Positions 15,682 to 24,462 of a stretch of DNA of 53,037 bases are shown here, piece after piece. The DNA is taken from positions 1 through 53,037 of the forward strand of contig JADZCI010000311.1 of NCBI GenBank assembly GCA_020851655.1. Direction: 5' to 3'. Every line of letters starts with the position of its first letter. The stretch's first letter is position 1. A program made the translations under genes and the position numbers. Source of the DNA: Bryobacterales bacterium. Lineage in GTDB: Bacteria; Acidobacteriota; Terriglobia; Bryobacterales; Bryobacteraceae. The notes beneath the pieces were generated by a model. That model saw only the letters and a program-made list of their open reading frames with translations, was not told the DNA's origin and made no database searches.

Positions 15682-17323
15682 GTTCATTTTTGTGACCGGC
15701 GGTGTTGTTTCGTCGCTGGGAAAAGGGATAGCAGCCGCATCCATCGGTTGTCTCCTGGAAAGCCGGGGGCTGAAAGTCACCCTGCAAAAGTTCGACCCGT
15801 ACTTAAACGTCGATCCGGGGACGATGAGCCCCTTCCAGCACGGAGAGGTGTTCGTCACCGATGACGGCGCCGAGACCGACCTCGATCTTGGCCACTATGA
15901 GCGCTTCACCCACGCGCCGCTGTCGCAGAACAACAACCTGACGTCGGGCCGCATTTACGAGCGGATCATCACCCGCGAGCGCCGGGGCGATTATTTGGGG
16001 AAGACCGTGCAGGTCATTCCGCACGTCACCAATGAAATCAAGGCCGCTGCCCGTAAAGTTGCCGATGGCATGGACGTGGTGATCTGTGAAATCGGCGGCA
16101 CCGTCGGAGACATCGAATCCCAACCTTTCACCGAGGCCATCCGCCAGATGCGGCACGAGTTGGGCCGCCGCAACACGCTCTTCGTGCACGTGACCCTGGT
16201 GCCCTGGATCGCGGCGGCGCAGGAATTAAAGACCAAACCGACGCAGCACAGCGTTAAGGAACTTCGTTCCATGGGAATTCAGCCGGACATCCTAATCTGC
16301 CGTTCTGAACACCCCCTGCCGGAAGACCAAAGATCCAAGATCGCGCTGTTTTGCGACGTGGACGTCAACGCCGTCGTCAGCGCTTACGATGTTGACACCG
16401 TGTACCGGATCCCTTTGATGCTGGCCGAACAAGGCGTGGACAAGATCATCCTCGACCTGCTCAGGATCGACAATGCATCCGAGCCGCAGCTCGGCGAGTG
16501 GCGGGCGATGCTCGATAACCTGCTGAACCCGGTCGACGAAGTTCACATCGGTCTGGTCGGCAAGTACGTGGAGTACGAGGACTCTTACAAGAGCCTGAAG
16601 GAAGCCTTGCTCCACGGCGGTTTGGCCCACCGCATCAAGGTCCGCATGAGCTGGATCGATTCCGAGAAGATGCACTGGCCCGATTGCGCCCGTGATTTGG
16701 AGCACTACGACGGGATTCTGGTTCCCGGCGGGTTCGGCAAACGGGGCATCGAGGGAATGTTGAACGCCATCCGCTTTGCCCGCGAGTACCGTGTGCCGTA
16801 CTTCGGTATCTGTCTGGGCATGCAGACCGCCGTCATCGAGTTTGCCCGCAATGTGTGCGGGTTGGCGTGCGCCGATTCAACCGAGTTTGAACCCACGACG
16901 CCTTTCCCGGTTATCTACAAGCTGCGTGATCTGTTGGGGGTGGAGGAACTTGGCGGGACCATGCGTCTCGGCGCCTACCCGTGCAAACTGGCCGAGGGCA
17001 GTTTCGCCCGCGCAGCCTATGGAACGGACCTTGTTTCCGAGCGCCACCGGCATCGCTACGAATTCAACCGGCAGTTTGAAAAGACACTGGTGGACCACGG
17101 GTTGCGGATCACTGGACAGACGCCCGACGGCAAGTTTGTCGAGATCTGCGAACTGAAGGATCATCCCTATTTCCTGGGCTGCCAATTCCACCCTGAATTC
17201 AAGTCCAAGCCGCTGGAGCCGCACCCGTTGTTCAAGTCGTTTATCGGCGCCGCGTGCGAGTACCGGCTCAAGCGGTTGGCGTCGGAAACCACGCCATTGT
17301 TCGCGCAGGGTTCGGTGGCCTAA
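15674..17323 (+). CDS. pyrG: CTP synthase
   Basis: Makes CTP from UTP, ATP and glutamine, the last step of pyrimidine nucleotide synthesis. The start at 15674 ([18 protein letters not shown]) has GGAGG just upstream and overlaps the kdsB stop by 8 bp. The protein is 549 aa, full length. The synthetase domain covers about 1-270 ([29 protein letters not shown]). The glutamine amidotransferase domain follows about 290-545, with nucleophile Cys in FGICLGMQ and His/Glu in [11 protein letters not shown]. All catalytic residues looked for are present. Confidence 0.98.
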   Translation: MAKFIFVTGGVVSSLGKGIAAASIGCLLESRGLKVTLQKFDPYLNVDPGTMSPFQHGEVFVTDDGAETDLDLGHYERFTHAPLSQNNNLTSGRIYERIITRERRGDYLGKTVQVIPHVTNEIKAAARKVADGMDVVICEIGGTVGDIESQPFTEAIRQMRHELGRRNTLFVHVTLVPWIAAAQELKTKPTQHSVKELRSMGIQPDILICRSEHPLPEDQRSKIALFCDVDVNAVVSAYDVDTVYRIPLMLAEQGVDKIILDLLRIDNASEPQLGEWRAMLDNLLNPVDEVHIGLVGKYVEYEDSYKSLKEALLHGGLAHRIKVRMSWIDSEKMHWPDCARDLEHYDGILVPGGFGKRGIEGMLNAIRFAREYRVPYFGICLGMQTAVIEFARNVCGLACADSTEFEPTTPFPVIYKLRDLLGVEELGGTMRLGAYPCKLAEGSFARAAYGTDLVSERHRHRYEFNRQFEKTLVDHGLRITGQTPDGKFVEICELKDHPYFLGCQFHPEFKSKPLEPHPLFKSFIGAACEYRLKRLASETTPLFAQGSVA

Positions 17324-17366
17324 GAAATCCGCCGCCCCACGGGTAAACCTGTTAATCTCCAATTAA

Positions 17367-17753
17367 ATGCCTGATGCGGATGGGCCTGCCCGGATTCTCG
17401 TTGTCGACGATGAAGATGCGATTCGCGATCTGATTGTCACCATTTTGAGTACGGCGGGATATGATGTCGCTTCCGCGGCGAATGGGCGCGCCGCGGTTCA
17501 AAAGCTGGCCGAGTCTCCGTTCCACGCGGTCGTCACCGACTTGGTGATGCCGGAGCAGGAGGGGATCGAAACCATCCAGCTAATGCGCCGCGAATTTCCG
17601 GGCATCAAGGTGATTGCCGTGTCAGGCGCGTTCGACGGCCAGTGTCTGCGTGTGGCTCAGTTGCTTGGCGCGCACTCGACGCTACAAAAGCCCTTCGAGC
17701 CGAAGGCTCTGCTGGAAACGGTCCGCCAGACCTTGACCGCGGTGGAACAGTAG
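17367..17753 (+). CDS. Single-domain response regulator (CheY-like receiver)
   Basis: A 128-aa stand-alone receiver domain. The acidic pair D14/D15, the phosphorylated D58 (VVTDLVMP), S86 and K108 (QKPFEP) are all present, so phosphorelay function is likely. There is no output domain, so it acts by protein contact. No histidine kinase lies next to it. It follows pyrG by 43 bp and may be transcribed with it or from the short AT-rich gap. It is convergent with the next gene, 10 bp away. Confidence 0.94.
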   Translation: MPDADGPARILVVDDEDAIRDLIVTILSTAGYDVASAANGRAAVQKLAESPFHAVVTDLVMPEQEGIETIQLMRREFPGIKVIAVSGAFDGQCLRVAQLLGAHSTLQKPFEPKALLETVRQTLTAVEQ

Positions 17754-17763
17754 ACTTCGTTTC

Positions 17764-18450
17764 TCAGCGGTTTCGGGCCGGGCTCGAAGTCCGGCGGCTG
17801 GGGGCGCCGCCAAAATCGATCTCGTCACCGGTGAACGTGAGGGTGCGGTCGAGGACCATCTCGACGACCGAGCCGCGCTCGATGATCGCCTCTGGCCCAC
17901 GCGTCATCAGGACTCCGGCCAGACCGGCGGCCGCGCCCGCGGCAGCCCCGATTCCAGCGCCCATTCCCCCTCCGCCGATGGCGCCGGCGACCGTGCCCAC
18001 GCTGGCTGCCTGGCCGACGGCCATAGCGTCGCGGGCCTTGCCGCCGTCTCCGGTGATCTTGCCTTCTTCCCGGTCGACTTTGCCCGGGTTCTGGCCTTCC
18101 ATGTTGCCCATGCGCGAGCGAAAGTCTCGCGTCACGCCATTCGGAAGCGTCAGGCTGTCGAATCTCAGGTACAGTTCGCCCCGGCCTTTCACCTTGCCGG
18201 GACGTTTGACCGAGGTCACGGTTCCCGAGACATAGCTGCCCGGTGGGATGACTACTTTTCCGCTCACCAGAATCGGGAAGACCGACTCAAGATAAATCCG
18301 GTCGCCTTCCACGGCGGTCTTTGAACTCACGCTGTTAATCAGGCTGAGTGGAATCTTGGTGCCGGATTCGACGGAGAATGACGCCGCAGGCTCCTGCGCG
18401 AAGCTCAGCGCAGCGGCCGAAACAAAGATGAGGAAGGGTCCGGTCTTCAT
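17764..18450 (-). CDS. Exported protein with TrbI/VirB10-like beta domain and glycine zipper
   Basis: A 228-aa protein with a signal peptide (TGPFLIFVSAAALSFAQ). The first half resembles the VirB10/TrbI C-terminal fold: SGTKIPLSLINSVSSKTA, GDRIYLESVFPILVSGKVVIPPGSYVSGTV and LYLRFDSLTLPNG. The second half has a glycine-zipper-like hydrophobic stretch (about 150-185, GAIGGGGMGAGIGAAAG) and then RGSVVEMVLDRTL, the usual end of this fold. No conjugation genes are near, so this is a free-standing envelope protein. The ATG at 18450 is chosen because it places the signal peptide at the N-terminus. Confidence 0.85.
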   Translation of the reverse strand: MKTGPFLIFVSAAALSFAQEPAASFSVESGTKIPLSLINSVSSKTAVEGDRIYLESVFPILVSGKVVIPPGSYVSGTVTSVKRPGKVKGRGELYLRFDSLTLPNGVTRDFRSRMGNMEGQNPGKVDREEGKITGDGGKARDAMAVGQAASVGTVAGAIGGGGMGAGIGAAAGAAAGLAGVLMTRGPEAIIERGSVVEMVLDRTLTFTGDEIDFGGAPSRRTSSPARNR

Positions 18451-18488
18451 CCGTAGGTAGCCGTTCAATATCAGGCTACCCTACTGTA

Positions 18489-18513
18489 CGCAACCGGGCA
18501 TCAACCGGTTGCG
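18489..18513. other. Hairpin between two co-directional genes
   Basis: An inverted repeat with 9-bp perfect arms (CGCAACCGG / CCGGTTGCG) and a 7-base loop. It follows the stop of the leftward gene at 18538 and precedes the next gene. It has no T-run, so it is either a factor-dependent end or an mRNA-stabilising hairpin. Confidence 0.4.
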
Positions 18514-18537
18514 CCGGACCCTTCCTTGAGGGAAGAC

Positions 18538-19866
18538 TTACGGGTTGCTCAAGAACAGGTTTTGCCCGTTCGACACGCCATCGACAATCATCTCGATGGT
18601 TTGGTCCCCGGGGCCGATGTTGGGCGCCACCACGTTGATCTGGTAATACCCGATGGTCCCGGCGGGTGCCGATTTGAAGGTGATTTGCGCCGTTTGTCCG
18701 CCGATGCGGATTTCCAGCGGCAGTGTCACGTCACCGTTCCCGCTGTTGATGACGCCCGCCTGGATTGCGGGATTCGTGGGTCCGAGGCCAAGAGCGTAAA
18801 GCGTGATGCTGTCGCCCGGTTTCACCGCCTGGAAGGTGACCCCGGAAATCAAGCCCGGTTTGCCCACCAAGGCCGGCGGGTTGGCCGTACCGGTCTGCGC
18901 AATGACATATTGACGCCCGCCCACGACGAAAGAGTTCGCCGTAAGCAAGGCCGGCGAGACTTTGGCCTTGTTCACCATCACGGTATTGCTGTCCCCGGCG
19001 GCAGTCGTGACGACCACCGGTACCGGTCCTGTGGCCGCGTCATCGGGAGTATTGATATTGATCTGGCCGTCGCAGACAAAGTAGATGAAGGCCGGCTTGC
19101 CGTTGACCTTGACGCTGGCGCCAGCCAGCGCCGTGGGGGCGTTATTCCCCGTGAAGTCGCTGCCTTGCCAGATCCGGCCGCCGCTGGCGCAGGCGCCGCC
19201 GCCAAAATTCGAACCGTAAATCTCGAGGTAGGAGTTGGACGCAAAGTCCTGGCGTCCACCCCAGGACTGGAGAGCGGGCGGCTGATCGGTACGAATCGAA
19301 GGCTTGGGATTGGAGGACGCTTCCGCCAAGTCCTTGGAACTGGTGTAAACGTGGTCGCCTCCATCGTTGCTGCCGCTGTTGTTGGCCGCATTCGCGGCCA
19401 CGTAGAAGGTGACGGCGCCGGCGCCGGCGGCGGGCGCGGTCCAATCGACATCGAACGTCACAGGACCGGCTGTGCCACGCCGCGTGCCGCTGGACGTATG
19501 CGTGATGTATTGATCCGAACCTTGCGATATCACGCGGCTGTTGCCGTCCGCGGGTGAGAATGTTCCGGCTTGCGTGGTCTTTGCGGTGCCGCTCCTGGCG
19601 GTCAGCTCAAATCCCCAACGTCTCGCGCTCCCATCGGTGATGGTGATGGTGATCCGGTACTTTTGGCCGCCCGTATAGGAAGCATCGGCGATGCCTAGGG
19701 AGACGTTGCCACCCTGTGTGTTGACGGTGCCATCGCCGTGACATGCCGCGCACGTCGCATTTCCTGGGGCGCCCGTCAGCCCCGGGTCGGCGCCCCCGCT
19801 TCGCGCAAACGCGAGGGACGCCAGCAAGAAGGACAACGCAAAGATGGTCCTTGCCCAGAAATTCAT
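18538..19866 (-). CDS. Secreted Reeler-like protein with one heme-c motif and TIGR03437-type C-terminal domain
   Basis: A 442-aa exported protein (signal peptide about 1-21). A single c-type heme motif, C39-A-A-C42-H43 (ATCAACHGDG), is followed by a Reeler/choice-of-anchor-V-like beta domain (about 55-185, KYRITITITDGSARRWGFEL). A C-terminal region follows (about 205-442), starting with an IPT-like LEIYGSNFGGG segment and ending with the Solibacter-type repeat seen in PGDSITLYALGLGPTNP and YYQINVVAPNIGPGDQTIEM. The last domain points to an acidobacterium. It is probably a surface or periplasmic electron-transfer or binding protein. No dedicated partner is visible nearby. Confidence 0.87.
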   Translation of the reverse strand: MNFWARTIFALSFLLASLAFARSGGADPGLTGAPGNATCAACHGDGTVNTQGGNVSLGIADASYTGGQKYRITITITDGSARRWGFELTARSGTAKTTQAGTFSPADGNSRVISQGSDQYITHTSSGTRRGTAGPVTFDVDWTAPAAGAGAVTFYVAANAANNSGSNDGGDHVYTSSKDLAEASSNPKPSIRTDQPPALQSWGGRQDFASNSYLEIYGSNFGGGACASGGRIWQGSDFTGNNAPTALAGASVKVNGKPAFIYFVCDGQININTPDDAATGPVPVVVTTAAGDSNTVMVNKAKVSPALLTANSFVVGGRQYVIAQTGTANPPALVGKPGLISGVTFQAVKPGDSITLYALGLGPTNPAIQAGVINSGNGDVTLPLEIRIGGQTAQITFKSAPAGTIGYYQINVVAPNIGPGDQTIEMIVDGVSNGQNLFLSNP

Positions 19867-19917
19867 GTGAGTTATCCAGCCCCCATTTTCAATATTCCCA
19901 GCCCAGCCACAACCCCG

Positions 19918-20913
19918 TCAGAATGTACTCGCTACACGAAGAGCCTTGCGCGCGATCGTACTCAGAGGCAGATGCGCCAAGCCCGCGACGGGTTTCCAGC
20001 ACATCCCCGCCACCCTCCGCCCGATGTTTGCTTCCCTGACCTCTATGACATACCGGTGGTGCGTGATGGAATGAGAAAACTGTCCCAAACTGGGGCCAAG
20101 CGTGGCGCCGGGAACCTCGTGATGTTCCGGGAGTTCCCAGAACCCGGCCATCCGCCGTTCCGCCGCGCCGCGCTGCCTGAGCAGTACCTTGTCCGCCCGG
20201 CGGACCACCAGGAGCGTCTGTTGGATCTGTACGGTTTGCCGGCGTCCCGGCGTGACCGGAAGTTCACGAACCAGCCCTTGCTTCCTGCCCTCGCAGAACG
20301 CGGACCACGGGCAGATATCGCAAAGGGGATTCCTGGGGAGGCAGACGGTGGCGCCGAGTTCCATTAAGGCCTGATTAGAGCCGGCGGGGTTTGCGGGGTC
20401 GAGTAGTCTCTGTGCCGCAGCGCCGATTCTGGCGCGTGTGGCCTTGCTCTTGATATCGCCCCGTTCCGCCAGGAACCGGCTCATTACGCGGAGCACGTTG
20501 CCATCAAGGACGGCGCGCGGTGCGCCGAAGCAGATACTGGCGACGGCTGCCGCGGTGTAATCTCCCACCCCGGGCAGGCCGCGGATTTGTTCATAGGTGT
20601 CCGGAAACGTGCCTCGCCTCGCGATCACCTGGGCGGCTTTTTGAAGATTGCGCGCACGGGAGTAGTAACCGAGCCCGCTCCACAAGGCCAGCACCTCCTG
20701 TTCAGGCGCCGCCGCCAGAGCTTCCACGGCCGGGTACTGCGCCAGGAAGCGCTTGTAGTAGGGCAACACGGTTGTGACGCGCGTCTGCTGCAGCATCACC
20801 TCGGACACCAGGATGCGGTAGGGGTCGCGAGTCCGGCGCCATGGCAGGTCACGCTTGGCCGTCGCGTACCAGTTCAACAGAAGTTTGCGTGCTTGCGGGG
20901 TCAAACCAGTCAT
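19918..20913 (-). CDS. mutY: A/G-specific adenine DNA glycosylase
   Basis: Removes adenine mispaired with 8-oxoguanine. The 331-aa protein has the catalytic Glu in SEVMLQQTRV, the helix-hairpin-helix LPGVGDYTAAA, the catalytic Asp in AVLDGNVLRV, and a complete Fe-S cluster loop C-x6-C-x2-C-x5-C (VCLPRNPLCDICPWSAFCEG). A NUDIX-like recognition domain follows from about 240 (LLRQRGAAERRMAGFWELP). ATG 20913 is chosen because starts further up would run through the divergent ubiX gene. Only 25 bp separate the two start codons. Confidence 0.96.
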   Translation of the reverse strand: MTGLTPQARKLLLNWYATAKRDLPWRRTRDPYRILVSEVMLQQTRVTTVLPYYKRFLAQYPAVEALAAAPEQEVLALWSGLGYYSRARNLQKAAQVIARRGTFPDTYEQIRGLPGVGDYTAAAVASICFGAPRAVLDGNVLRVMSRFLAERGDIKSKATRARIGAAAQRLLDPANPAGSNQALMELGATVCLPRNPLCDICPWSAFCEGRKQGLVRELPVTPGRRQTVQIQQTLLVVRRADKVLLRQRGAAERRMAGFWELPEHHEVPGATLGPSLGQFSHSITHHRYVIEVREANIGRRVAGMCWKPVAGLAHLPLSTIARKALRVASTF

Positions 20914-20938
20914 TTTCACCGATAATGGAGCGAGAACT

Positions 20939-21505
20939 GTGCCCAACCGCATTATTATCGGCATGTCGGGCGCTTCGGGAGTCATCTACGGCATCCGGCT
21001 GTTGGAAGTGCTCCGTGCGCGCCCCGGTATCGAAACACACCTTGTCATAACCAAAGCCGCCGAACGCACCATTGCCGAAGAGACCGGGTTTCGAGTCTCC
21101 GACGTGAAGGCGATGGCCACGGTCACGCACCCGGTGGCCGATGTCGGCGCCAGCATCGCGAGCGGCAGTTTCCAGACGATGGGCATGGCGGTGGCGCCGT
21201 GTTCGATTCACACGCTCTCGGCGGTCGCCTACTGTCAGGCCGACAATCTGCTGACCCGCGCGGCGGATGTCGTCCTAAAGGAGCGCCGCAAGCTGGTGTT
21301 GATGGTTCGTGAGACGCCTCTGCATCGGGGGCATCTCAAGGCGATGCTGGAAGCCGCCGAGGCGGGCGCCGTGATATTGCCGCCCGTTCCGGCGTTCTAC
21401 TGCCGGCCCAAGACCCTGGACGACGTGATTAACCACTCGGTCGGGAGAGTCTTGGATCTCTTCGGCATCGAACACACGCTCATGCAGCGCTGGGGTGAAT
21501 CATGA
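20939..21505 (+). CDS. ubiX: Flavin prenyltransferase, UbiX family
   Basis: Makes the prenylated FMN cofactor used by UbiD-type decarboxylases. The GTG start at 20939 has GGAG eight bases upstream and gives MPNRIIIGMSGASGVIYGIRLLEVL, the canonical N-terminus. Family motifs VAPCSIHTLSAVAYCQADNLLTRAADVVLKE (in part), VRETPLHRGHLKAML and PPVPAFYCRP are intact in the 188 aa. No ubiD is in the window. It is divergent from mutY and overlaps the next gene by 4 bp (ATGA), so the two are translationally coupled. Confidence 0.95.
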   Translation: MPNRIIIGMSGASGVIYGIRLLEVLRARPGIETHLVITKAAERTIAEETGFRVSDVKAMATVTHPVADVGASIASGSFQTMGMAVAPCSIHTLSAVAYCQADNLLTRAADVVLKERRKLVLMVRETPLHRGHLKAMLEAAEAGAVILPPVPAFYCRPKTLDDVINHSVGRVLDLFGIEHTLMQRWGES

Positions 21506-22026
21506 GTGGCGCCCCGACAGTGATTCTGGCCCGCTACGTCCGTCCGGGGTTTGAGATGACGTACGAAGACTGGGCGGCATCGGTCACCAGTGAGGCAAAA
21601 ACCGTGGACCCGGGGATGGCGTTTGATCTCGTTCGCCCGCAGCACCCGGTCCACCCGGACTACATATTGATCCTGCGCTTCACCAGCGCGGAGCGGCGGC
21701 GGAGTTGGGAGGAATCGGCCGAGTGCCGCGCGTGGCTGGAAAAGGGCGAGCCAATGACCGCCGGCCAACCCGAGGTCCATTTCCTGAGCCGCCTGGAGCC
21801 GTGGGTCCATTTGCCGGGAACGGCCCCGCCCAAGCTGCCGCCGCGCTGGAAGATTGCCGTACTGACTTTTCTTGCACTTCTGCCTTTCGTTTGGCTGATC
21901 TTTCCCCGTGTGGCGCCGCTCCCGCTGGCGCTTGCCGTGTGTGTCCTGCTCTACGCGTACGCGTCCATGCCGACGTTGACGCGGCTGTTTTCCTGGTGGC
22001 TGCTGACCGCGCCGGATCGCGAGTAG
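21502..22026 (+). CDS. ABM-like domain fused to C-terminal membrane helices
   Basis: A 174-aa protein. The first half (about 5-100) resembles an antibiotic-biosynthesis-monooxygenase ferredoxin-like fold (VILARYVRPGFEMTYEDWAASV, DYILILRFTSAERRRSWEES). The second half has two hydrophobic helices (about 113-131 and 135-150). It is coupled to ubiX by an ATGA overlap. Similar ABM-TM proteins exist, but their role is unknown. Pairing with ubiX might suggest quinone or cofactor metabolism, but that is only context. It was not matched to a named family with certainty. Confidence 0.83.
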   Translation: MSGAPTVILARYVRPGFEMTYEDWAASVTSEAKTVDPGMAFDLVRPQHPVHPDYILILRFTSAERRRSWEESAECRAWLEKGEPMTAGQPEVHFLSRLEPWVHLPGTAPPKLPPRWKIAVLTFLALLPFVWLIFPRVAPLPLALAVCVLLYAYASMPTLTRLFSWWLLTAPDRE

Positions 22027-22078
22027 ATCACGGTCCCCAAGGCCGCTTCTCCGGCATGGGTGCGAATGCTAGGCTTGT

Positions 22079-22852
22079 TTGCAGGTGAACCCGGTCAATT
22101 CTCCTGCCATTTGCCTGCGCGAACTGCGCAAGGTGTACGGGGACAAGGCCGCCGTCGACGGGCTCAACCTGACCGTCGAACGAGGGTGTTTTTTCGGCTT
22201 TCTCGGACCGAACGGAGCGGGCAAGACCACCACCATACGGATGCTGATGGGCACAGCGCCGCCCACGTCCGGCGAGATCGAAATGCTCGGTTGGCCGCTG
22301 CCCGCCCGAGCCATCGAGGTGAAGAGCCGCGTCGGCCTGGTGCCGGACGAATCGCTCCTTTTCGATCAGCTCTCCGGCGCTGAATACATTGAGTTTGTCG
22401 GCAGAATGTATCACCTGTCCCGGGACTTGGCCAGAGAGCGCGCGCGCGAGCTGATGACGCTGTTCGAACTCGACGGCGCCGGACGCAAGCTGATCGGCGA
22501 GTACTCCAAGGGCATGCGTAAACGCGTGGCCATGGCCGCCGCGCTCATCCACCGCCCGGAGCTTTTCCTTTTGGATGAGCCCTTTGAGGGGGTCGACGCC
22601 GTGGGAGCGCGCCTGATGAAGGATATTCTTCAGGAACAAGTGCGCCACGGAGCAACCGTGTTCCTTACTTCGCACGTCCTCGAGGTAGTGGAACGCCTCT
22701 GCGACCGTGTCGCGATCATCAACGAAGGCCGGCTGGTGATCGAGAGTTCGATGGCGGACCTGCGCACGGGCGCCGAGACCCTGGAAGACATCTTTGTTCG
22801 TATCGTGGGTGCAAACGGGCGCACGGCCGAGTCGCTCGAATGGCTCCAATGA
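22079..22852 (+). CDS. ABC transporter ATP-binding protein
   Basis: A 257-aa ABC-2-type ATPase with Walker A (GPNGAGKTTT), signature (YSKGMRKRVAMA), Walker B (LFLLDEPFEG) and H-loop (LTSHV). It lies next to its permease (overlap) and probably powers export of a lipid, drug or polysaccharide-like substrate. The start is not settled. An in-frame stop lies at 22070, and only TTG (22079, with AGG five bases upstream) or GTG (22085) can open the frame. Confidence 0.94.
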   Translation: MQVNPVNSPAICLRELRKVYGDKAAVDGLNLTVERGCFFGFLGPNGAGKTTTIRMLMGTAPPTSGEIEMLGWPLPARAIEVKSRVGLVPDESLLFDQLSGAEYIEFVGRMYHLSRDLARERARELMTLFELDGAGRKLIGEYSKGMRKRVAMAAALIHRPELFLLDEPFEGVDAVGARLMKDILQEQVRHGATVFLTSHVLEVVERLCDRVAIINEGRLVIESSMADLRTGAETLEDIFVRIVGANGRTAESLEWLQ

Positions 22853-24462
22853 ACCTGATACCGCCTCAAGTTCGCGCAATCGTCTGGGCTCAGTGGCGGA
22901 TCTTGTGGAGCAAACTTCCCCGCGCCGGGGCGGGCTTCTGGATCACGCTCGTTTTCACGGTGCTCTGGTACGCCATGGTTGCGGCCGGCGCGGCGGCGAT
23001 CGCCTGGTTCCTGCCGCAGGTTCACTCCAAGGAGGGCCTGCTGCGCGCGTTGAAGACCGGGTTGTTCGTGTGTACGCTGTACTGGCAACTGATTCCGGTG
23101 GTGCTGGTCAGCAGCGGGCTGACGCTCGACTTGAAACGCCTGCTGGTTTATCCGATTCCATACCGGCAGCTTTTCAGTATCGAAGTTCTGCTCCGGCTGA
23201 CCACAGCGATGGAAGTCATCATCATTCTGATGGGCGGAGTGGTTGGCTTGGCCCGCAACCCCATCCTGCCGTGGTGGAGCCCGCTGGTATTGGTAGGCTT
23301 TGGCCTGTTTAACATGTTCCTCTCGGTAGGCGTGCGGGACCTGCTCGGCCGGTGGCTGGCGCGAAAGTGGATCAGGGAAGTCCTGGTCTTCGGATTTGTC
23401 CTGCTCAGCGCCTTGCCTCAACTGGTATTGCGCAAACTGTCGCCCGAAAAGTTCAAGCAGTTTGATACGGTCTTCCAACCGTGGCCCTGGCCGTGGACCC
23501 TGGCGGCGCGGTGGGCAGCCGGTGATGGGACGTTTCTTGTGATGGCCGGCATGATCGCCTGGATTGCCTTGGCGCTTTGGTTCTCCTATCGCCAGTTCTG
23601 GAAGAACCTCAGCTTTGACACCGCCGAGGTTCGCGCGGCGGAACCCGTCACGATCATCGCGGGCGATTCCGGCTGGCGGGAGGCGCTGTCCGGCATTCCG
23701 CGCGCACTATTCGGCGACCCGCTGGGCGCGTTGATCGAAAAGGAGATTCGTTCGCTGGTCAGGGCGCCGCGTTTCCGGCTGCTGTTCTTCATGGGGTTCA
23801 CTTTCGGCCTGATGATCTGGCTGCCGGCGGCGCTGGACTCGAACCGCCGCACCGGTTTCATGGTCGACAATTTCCTCACCTTTGTCTGCGTCTATTCGAC
23901 CTTATTGCTGGGCGAAGTCCTGTTTTGGAACTGTTTCGGATTCGACCGCATGGCGGCGCAGGCGTATTTCGTGATGCCGGTCAAGTTCTCCACGGTCCTG
24001 GTGGCCAAGAACCTGGTGGCGCTCTTCTTCCTGCTGTTGGAAGTCGGCGCGGTATGCGCCGTCACGGTGTTTCTTCCGTTCTCGATCACGTGGATGAAGG
24101 TGGCCGAAAGCCTGGGTGTAACCGTGGTTTTCGGCGTCCTGCTGTTGTCGGTTGGCAATCTCGCCTCGGTGCGCTTCCCCAAGGCATCCAACCCCGGCCA
24201 GTCGTGGCGCAATGCGACCAACGCGAAGACGGGATTCCTGATGCTGCTGATCTATCCTCTGTTCGCGATACCGGTCTCGCTGGCATACCTGGCGCGGTAC
24301 GCGTTCGGGACGCAAGCGGCTTTCGCGGCGGTGCTTGGAATCAGTTTCGTCTTATCGCTGATCGTGTACTGGGTTTCGCTGGATTCGGCTGCGCAGATGG
24401 CGGCGCGTCAAAAGGAACCGCTACTGGCGGCGCTGTCGCAAGGTGAAGGACTGATGCGATGA
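22849..24462 (+). CDS. ABC-2 type transporter permease, large
   Basis: A roughly 537-aa membrane protein with about a dozen hydrophobic segments, arranged as two groups separated by a soluble stretch (about residues 260-310, RALFGDPLGALIEKEIRSLVRAPR), as in ABC-2 exporter permeases of about 500-550 aa. The ATG at 22849 forms an ATGA overlap with the ATPase stop. An in-frame ATG at 22840 is an alternative. Its own stop overlaps the next gene's ATG, giving a three-gene coupled unit. The substrate is unknown. Confidence 0.92.
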   Translation: MNLIPPQVRAIVWAQWRILWSKLPRAGAGFWITLVFTVLWYAMVAAGAAAIAWFLPQVHSKEGLLRALKTGLFVCTLYWQLIPVVLVSSGLTLDLKRLLVYPIPYRQLFSIEVLLRLTTAMEVIIILMGGVVGLARNPILPWWSPLVLVGFGLFNMFLSVGVRDLLGRWLARKWIREVLVFGFVLLSALPQLVLRKLSPEKFKQFDTVFQPWPWPWTLAARWAAGDGTFLVMAGMIAWIALALWFSYRQFWKNLSFDTAEVRAAEPVTIIAGDSGWREALSGIPRALFGDPLGALIEKEIRSLVRAPRFRLLFFMGFTFGLMIWLPAALDSNRRTGFMVDNFLTFVCVYSTLLLGEVLFWNCFGFDRMAAQAYFVMPVKFSTVLVAKNLVALFFLLLEVGAVCAVTVFLPFSITWMKVAESLGVTVVFGVLLLSVGNLASVRFPKASNPGQSWRNATNAKTGFLMLLIYPLFAIPVSLAYLARYAFGTQAAFAAVLGISFVLSLIVYWVSLDSAAQMAARQKEPLLAALSQGEGLMR

